From contig PKXU01000184.1 of NCBI GenBank assembly GCA_003132445.1, forward strand, positions 42,367 through 106,366: 64,000 bases of DNA, written 5' to 3'. The notes under the pieces are model-generated. The model worked only from the letters and a program-made list of their open reading frames with translations, made no database searches and was not told where the DNA came from. Shown here one piece after another: positions 58,654-64,000 of the stretch. Position 1 is the stretch's first letter, and each line of letters begins with the position of its first letter. The DNA is from Acidobacteriaceae bacterium. GTDB lineage: Bacteria > Acidobacteriota > Terriglobia > Terriglobales > Acidobacteriaceae. The position numbers and the translations under genes are program-made.

Positions 58654-59901
58654 ATGAATTGTCCGCAGTGTGGAGAGTTTTGCCGTTGCAATTCGGGCCT
58701 TGTTGCCGCATCTTTGTCCCAGTGCAGCCCGGATCCGGTTTTCGGGCCCGAAGCGAGTTTCGTTTCTGAGGGAGGCGCGAAGAGGACGGACCCGGATCTT
58801 GAATTGGCGAATACTTTGTCCTGCGAGGTTTCTGATTCGAATGCTCCGCCGCATCGGGATGAAAGTTCGGAATCGCCGGTCGAGGTGGGGGCCGAAGTTA
58901 TCGCTTCGAGCCAAGATGGCGAGACCTGGCGCGGCGAAGTTTCTGCCCGGCTGAACCGATACCGCGCGCGCCGCAAAGTACGTCCGCCGCGGTATCCATC
59001 TCTCAATCTACGATTCGAAGCCTTTGAGTCAGCTACGCATGGAAGCGCAACCACCGGTTCGCTGCAACATGCCGGGTTCGAGCCTATCTCGAACCATGCG
59101 CTGGCGCTCGATGGCTTGACGCATGACCCGTCGCTGGCGGCCGAGATGGAAACGCAAACCCAGCCGACGGGTATCGAGGACGCCTCGCCACCTGTCTACC
59201 GCGCGGCAACGAACCCCAGCGCAGGATATGGCAGGGTGAGTGACGCGAGTGCGGGTTACTCCACCGGTCATACCAGTGCGAAGATCATCGAGTTCCCCAG
59301 GTTCGCTTGGGGACCGCCTGCGTCTCCGCCGGACCAACTAGCGGAGCCTGTTAGCGGTCGGCCGCGAATTCTCGATGTTCCTGAGATTGAGCCTCCGCTC
59401 CCGGCGCTGGGTGGGATCACGATTGAAGCCGTTGAACCAAAAGAAATCGAAAAGCGGCTCGGCATCGATATTCCACTGCAAAGTGCGCCGTTTGTTTCTC
59501 GGGTGGTAGCCGCCGTAGTCGATGGCATCATCGTCGCGGCCGCATCCGCGCTTTTCGGGTTTATTTTCTGGAAGGTAGCGGCGGTGCGTCCGCCGTCGGT
59601 GCAACTTCTCGGACTCGTCGCCGGTCTTCCCTGCGTGTTCTGGGCCGCCTTCCAATATCTTCTTGTGATTTACGCTGGCAGCACTCCTGGGATGCGCATT
59701 GCTCGTTTGGAGCTCGCGCGGTTCGACGGCACGGCGACCAGCAGATCTTTACGCCGTTGGCGAGTTCTGGCTGGTTATCTTTCCGCTGCTCCTGTTGGAA
59801 TGGGTTACGCCTGGGTCTTCCTCGACGAAGATGCTCTCTGCTGGCACGACCGGATCACCCACACGTATCTTGCTCCGAAACGCCATAGTGCCGCGGACTA
59901 G
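58654..59901 (+). CDS. RDD-family membrane protein with N-terminal Cys-rich zinc-ribbon-like segment
   Basis: MNCPQCGEFCRC; C-terminal PFVSRVVAAVVDGIIVAAASALFGF...STPGMRIARLELARFDG...DEDALCWHDRITHTYL. Confidence 0.85.
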   Translation: MNCPQCGEFCRCNSGLVAASLSQCSPDPVFGPEASFVSEGGAKRTDPDLELANTLSCEVSDSNAPPHRDESSESPVEVGAEVIASSQDGETWRGEVSARLNRYRARRKVRPPRYPSLNLRFEAFESATHGSATTGSLQHAGFEPISNHALALDGLTHDPSLAAEMETQTQPTGIEDASPPVYRAATNPSAGYGRVSDASAGYSTGHTSAKIIEFPRFAWGPPASPPDQLAEPVSGRPRILDVPEIEPPLPALGGITIEAVEPKEIEKRLGIDIPLQSAPFVSRVVAAVVDGIIVAAASALFGFIFWKVAAVRPPSVQLLGLVAGLPCVFWAAFQYLLVIYAGSTPGMRIARLELARFDGTATSRSLRRWRVLAGYLSAAPVGMGYAWVFLDEDALCWHDRITHTYLAPKRHSAAD

Positions 59902-60004
59902 CTGCCGCCAAACAGTCCTGTAGTTGCCGAAACGTTTCTTCTCTCGCCTGTGCTATCTTCATTGGGTTTAGCATTCATAACCGTTTTCGCCATTCATACG
60001 AAGC

Positions 60005-62239
60005 ATGGCAACTTCCTCTGAAGGTACAAAACCGGCGGTAAAGGTCTTCGTCGCCACTACGGTGATGTTGACCTTCATCTCCTTCTGGCGCGCCTCGGCG
60101 ATCGTCCTATCCGACTTGGCCTCGTCTGCCTACTACGCAGGCGGGGACGCAGAGAAAGTTATCGGTAAGAGCGCACCCTGGTTCATTCTCGCGGTCATGC
60201 TGTTCAGCTACGCCGTGCGTGCGCTGTATATCGAATCGAGCAGCATGTTCGTCCGCGGCGGTGTTTACCGCGTCGTTAAAGAAGCCATGGGCGGAACCCT
60301 GGCCAAATTTTCCGTCTCGGCTTTGCTCTTCGATTACGTTCTTACCGGTCCCATCAGTGCGGTGTCGGCTGGGCAATATCTCGCGGGATTCATCAAGGAT
60401 ATCGGAGTTTATCTCAATCGCCCGCTGCACTTTTCGGACGACTATTTCGCCGCTGGCCTGGCGATTATCATCGCTATTTATTTCTGGTGGAAAAATACGC
60501 AGGGCATCCACGAATCCAGCCAGAAGGCGTTGCAGATTATGATCATCACCACCGTGATGGTGGTGATTCTGATTATCTGGTGCACAGTCACGGTTTTGCG
60601 TGCTCCCATTCAGTTGCCGCCGAACCCGCTGCACCCGGGAGTGATTCCGGTCAATAAAGAGTCGCTGGGCTGGCTGAATCATACCTGGTTCAGCCATATT
60701 ACCTGGATCATCCTTTTCGTCGGTTTCGGTCATTCCGTACTAGCCATGAGCGGCGAAGAAACGCTCGCCCAAGTCAATCGCGAAATCGAACACCCCAAGT
60801 TGAAGAATCTGGAAAAAACGGGGCTGGTGATTTTCATCTACAGTTTGCTCTTCACCTCGCTGGTTTCATTTTTCGCGGTGATGATCATTCCAGATAAAGT
60901 CCGGCCGGATTTTTTCGCCAATCTGATCGGCGGCATCGCCATGTATCTTGTGGGACCGACGAGTCTGAAACTCCTCTTCCATGGCTTCGTCGTACTGGTG
61001 GGTGTGCTGATTCTAGCGGGCGCGCAAAACACCTCGATCGTCGGCGCCAATGGGGTCTTAAATCGCGTAGCCGAAGATGGTGTGCTCACCAGTTGGTTTC
61101 AGCGGCCGCATAATCGATTCGGCACCAGTTACCGCATCATCAACCTCATTGTATGCATGCAGTTACTCGTGATCTGCCTCAGTTTGGGCAATGTGTACGT
61201 GCTGGCTGCTCTCTACGCCTTCGGTGTGATCTGGAGCTTCGCCATGAAGTCGCTGGCGGTGCTGGTGCTGCGCTTCACTGAGCCGGGGAACCGGGCATGG
61301 AAAGTTCCCGGAAATGTGCACATAGGAAAGACCGAAATTCCACTCGGCCTTGTTCTCATCTCAGCAGTGCTTTTAATAACAGCGGTCGTCAACTTGTTTA
61401 CCAAGTACGAAGCGACGATCGCAGGACTTATTTTTAGCGCAGTTTTCTTCACGATCTTTACGATTTCCGAGCGTCATGTCACTAAAGAGCGCCACGGCAA
61501 GCCGGAACAGCTCGACCAGTTTCGAGTCTACGGGAATCAGGAGCTGGGGAGCGGCGCTATGGGCGTGCGCCCGGGCAATGTTCTGGTTGCTGTCCGCGAC
61601 CCACGCAATCTGTATTATCTGCGAAACGTGCTCAGTCGCACGAATACCGCCAAGCAAGATGTCGTCGTCATGAGTGCGCGCCTGTATCACCGCGAGCACA
61701 GCTTTAGCGGCAGCGCCGTAATGGAGGCCAGCCAGGTATTCGACCACTATGAGCAGGAGCTTTTTACCGCGACGGTTGCGGTCGCGGAAAAAGAAGGCAA
61801 ACCAATCTCACTGTTAGTCGTCCCGGCTACAGACGTCTTCGAAGCGATTATGGTGACGGCCCAGCGCCTCGAATCCACCCGTGTGGTTTGCGGACTTTCT
61901 AACAAGTTAACTGCCGATGAGCAGGCCAAACTCACGGGGGATGCCTGGGAGCGCCTGCCTGAGCCGCGTCCACGGCTGATTCTAGAGGTGTGCGCTCCCG
62001 ATGGCACGGTTCGCGAATTCGCGATTGGACCGCACGCACCGCGTATGCGCCCCCAGGATCTGGAGCTTATGCACCGGCTTTGGCTTAACATTACCGCCGA
62101 TCCCAAGTTCGCGGGTGCCCACCATTATCACGTGGTGGCCTTGGCGCTCGAAGAATTGCAGCGCGAGCTCAGTACGGAACAGCGGGCGGAACTCCTGCAA
62201 AAACTGCAGGAAGAGATGGACCGTCCTAACCCGACTTGA
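60005..62239 (+). CDS. APC-superfamily amino acid permease with C-terminal soluble (USP-like) domain
   Basis: About 12 hydrophobic segments; YLAGFIKDIGVYL, MSGEETLAQVNREIEHPKLKNLEKTG; soluble C-terminus GNVLVAVRDPRNLYYLRNVLSRTNTAKQDVVVMSARLY. Confidence 0.88.
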   Translation: MATSSEGTKPAVKVFVATTVMLTFISFWRASAIVLSDLASSAYYAGGDAEKVIGKSAPWFILAVMLFSYAVRALYIESSSMFVRGGVYRVVKEAMGGTLAKFSVSALLFDYVLTGPISAVSAGQYLAGFIKDIGVYLNRPLHFSDDYFAAGLAIIIAIYFWWKNTQGIHESSQKALQIMIITTVMVVILIIWCTVTVLRAPIQLPPNPLHPGVIPVNKESLGWLNHTWFSHITWIILFVGFGHSVLAMSGEETLAQVNREIEHPKLKNLEKTGLVIFIYSLLFTSLVSFFAVMIIPDKVRPDFFANLIGGIAMYLVGPTSLKLLFHGFVVLVGVLILAGAQNTSIVGANGVLNRVAEDGVLTSWFQRPHNRFGTSYRIINLIVCMQLLVICLSLGNVYVLAALYAFGVIWSFAMKSLAVLVLRFTEPGNRAWKVPGNVHIGKTEIPLGLVLISAVLLITAVVNLFTKYEATIAGLIFSAVFFTIFTISERHVTKERHGKPEQLDQFRVYGNQELGSGAMGVRPGNVLVAVRDPRNLYYLRNVLSRTNTAKQDVVVMSARLYHREHSFSGSAVMEASQVFDHYEQELFTATVAVAEKEGKPISLLVVPATDVFEAIMVTAQRLESTRVVCGLSNKLTADEQAKLTGDAWERLPEPRPRLILEVCAPDGTVREFAIGPHAPRMRPQDLELMHRLWLNITADPKFAGAHHYHVVALALEELQRELSTEQRAELLQKLQEEMDRPNPT

Positions 62240-62264
62240 GGACTACGCTTGCAAGGAGGTAATC

Positions 62265-62861
62265 ATGGCGCGCATTTCTGGCGCTTCAGGCAACCGTGGT
62301 GGACCGTTCCGACGGTTGTTTGTGCGAATCATCTATTCCCTCACGCGGCGTCGACTAAAACGCGTCATCATGCCGATTCAGGTAACCGCCCATCATCCCA
62401 CCATCCTGCGGGGATACGTTCAGATGGAGCGAACCCAGGCTGCGAGCAAACTGGTCGATGCCAAATTAAAAGGTCTTGCCGAACTTCGCGTGGCGACGCT
62501 GGTCGGGTGCCCGTTTTGAATTGATATTGGCTCTGCCGTGGGCAGGGCGCACGGCATCTCGACGGAACAGATCGCCAATCTCAGCAACTACCGCACTGAC
62601 TTCAATTTCTCTGAGCTGGAGAGGATGGTGCTTGAGTATGCCGACGGCATAACGCGAACGCCCGTAGAAGTCTCCGAATCTCTATTTGCTCGGCTGCGAG
62701 AAGGATTCAACGAAGCGGAACTGGTGGAACTGACCTCCGCCGTCACGTGGGAGAATTACCGCGCTCGTTTCTCGCACGCGTTCGGAATTGAAGCGGAAAA
62801 TTTCGCCGAAGGAACCGTGTGCGCACTACCTGTGCGAGCGGCAGATGCTGTATCGAGGTAA
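62265..62861 (+). CDS. carboxymuconolactone decarboxylase/AhpD-like protein with in-frame TGA (62517-62519), candidate selenocysteine codon
   Basis: AAGGAGGT ribosome-binding site at 62253-62260, ATG at 62265. Same frame continues through TGA: ...LKGLAELRVATLVGCPF[TGA]IDIGSAVGRAHGISTEQIANLSNYRTDFNFSELERMVLEYADGITRTPVEVSESLFARLREGFNEAELVELTSAVTWENYRARFSHAFGIEAENFAEGTVCALPVRAADAVSR. Confidence 0.85.
62530..62548 (+). promoter_or_regulatory. candidate bacterial SECIS stem-loop downstream of in-frame TGA
   Basis: GCTCTGCC-GTG-GGCAGGGC: 8-bp stem with one G-T wobble and a G-starting apical loop, about 20 nt after the TGA. Confidence 0.7.
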
Positions 62862-62888
62862 TGCCGAAGCTTGAGCGCCGGCACGCTG

Positions 62889-63794
62889 CTAGTGGTGAAC
62901 GTTATTCTCGAGCGATGCCCGCAGGTCAGTAAAACGAAACGGATATCCACTCATTACCAATTGTGTCGGCTCGACGCGCTGGCTGCTCAGTAGAACTGAT
63001 TCCCCCATTTCGCCAAAAGCCAGCTTCACCGCGAACGCGGGCATTGGCAAGATGGCGGGGCGCGACAGCACACTGCCCAAAGTCTTGGCGAATTCTACGT
63101 TCTTCACTGATTTGGGCGCGACCATATTGACCGGGCCTTGCAAAAGATCGCTTTTAAGGATGTGATGAATTGCTCCGACCATATCCTGCAAATCAATCCA
63201 GCTCATCCATTGCTGACCGTCGCCGATTCTGCCACCGACGCCCAACTTAAAGGGTATCAGCATTTTCCGCAGAGCGCCGCCCTTGGGGCTGAGCACGACC
63301 CCTGTGCGCATCTGAACGGTGCGAATGCCGGCGTTGGCTGCAGCCTGGGTTGCGGCCTCCCACTCGCGGCAAACGTCGGGCAGAAAACCGCTGCCCGCTT
63401 TGCTTTGCTCATTCAATACCTCGTTGCCGCGGTCGCCGTAGTATCCGATCGCTGAGCTGCACACAAATACCTGTGGCTTGTTCTGCGCTGCCGCCAAGGC
63501 TTCCGCCAGCGTGGTCGTGCCCGCGATGCGGCTGGCACGAATCTTCAGTTTCTTGGTTTTGGTCCAGCGGCCAACGATGCTCTCGCCCGCGAGATGGATC
63601 ACTGCATCGTAGCCGGAAACCATGTCGGGCGAAATCGGCTTGGCAGGATCCCAGGCAACCTGATCCGCCGTTGTGGCGCTGCCACGCACCAGTCGCGTGA
63701 CGTCATATCCTCGCGTTTTCAGAGAAGGAAGAAGCGCGGCCCCAATCGGGCCGGAAACGCCGCTGACAAGGATTCGCGAGATCATAGTGCGCAA
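62889..63794 (-). CDS. TIGR01777-type NAD-dependent epimerase (YfcH-like)
   Basis: ILVSGVSGPIGAALLPSLKTRGYDVTRLVRG...GYDAVIHLAGESIVGRWTKTKKLKIRASRIAGTTTLAEAL. Confidence 0.93.
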   Translation of the reverse strand: MRTMISRILVSGVSGPIGAALLPSLKTRGYDVTRLVRGSATTADQVAWDPAKPISPDMVSGYDAVIHLAGESIVGRWTKTKKLKIRASRIAGTTTLAEALAAAQNKPQVFVCSSAIGYYGDRGNEVLNEQSKAGSGFLPDVCREWEAATQAAANAGIRTVQMRTGVVLSPKGGALRKMLIPFKLGVGGRIGDGQQWMSWIDLQDMVGAIHHILKSDLLQGPVNMVAPKSVKNVEFAKTLGSVLSRPAILPMPAFAVKLAFGEMGESVLLSSQRVEPTQLVMSGYPFRFTDLRASLENNVHH

Positions 63795-63946
63795 ATGTCA
63801 CTGTAGCAGTTCGTCAGCTCGACAACCAAACTCGCAACAATTTCGAAGAATTCGAAACGCGTGAAAAACGTCGCCTCCATTCTAGATCTTCGTTGACGGC
63901 AACGCATTCGAAACTGTACATTTTAATTCAACGAAATGGAGAGTTC

Positions 63947-64000
63947 ATGAGTACCCCGACTTCAACTTCCGGCAAGAGCGGTACTATAGTGGTTTCTGCC
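63947..64000 (+). CDS. start of a CDS truncated by the window edge
   Basis: ATG at 63947 preceded by a weak GGAGAG ribosome-binding site; open frame MSTPTSTSGKSGTIVVSA to the window end. Confidence 0.4.
   Translation, partial: MSTPTSTSGKSGTIVVSA

Noticed and set aside
62001-62519. ORF-track 172-aa ORF taken as a complete gene
   Set aside because: Its start lies inside the upstream permease gene; the ribosome-binding site and family similarity begin at 62265, and the frame continues past the TGA.
62265-62861. Simple nonsense-mutation pseudogene as the explanation for the split CMD gene
   Set aside because: Not excluded but less likely: the only disruption is TGA exactly at a catalytic Cys position, with a SECIS-like hairpin and otherwise intact sequence.
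1-64000. CRISPR array
   Set aside because: No regularly spaced identical direct repeats with unique spacers and no cas-like ORFs were seen.

Overview
The window is a GC-rich bacterial chromosome segment with an acidobacterium-like gene repertoire (VWA-domain protein, MglA-type GTPase, ADOP-type permease remnant, TonB/ExbB/ExbD, LptD). It is mostly housekeeping and accessory metabolism. Main observations: (1) At 62265-62861 a carboxymuconolactone decarboxylase/AhpD-like ORF is split by an in-frame TGA. The TGA falls exactly where the second Cys of the family CxxC motif is expected (VGCPF-TGA-IDIGSA). It is followed at SECIS-like distance by a strong stem-loop with a G-starting apical loop. This is a strong candidate selenoprotein that the ORF track splits in two. 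(2) A nearly complete coenzyme F420 biosynthesis cluster (cofG-cofD-cofC-cofE-cofH-npdG) ends in a tandem SagB-type nitroreductase, with a divergent flavin reductase at the other end. (3) tgt carries an in-frame insertion that encodes a palindromic repeat element. A partial copy of the same repeat sits inside the F420 cluster, and two other palindromic element types occupy other F420 junctions. (4) An IS1182-like element has recognisable inverted ends and a 4-bp target duplication (AGGC). Two tRNA genes (Arg-TCG, His-GTG) are present. No CRISPR array or rRNA was seen. All family names come from reading the translations; no database search was run.
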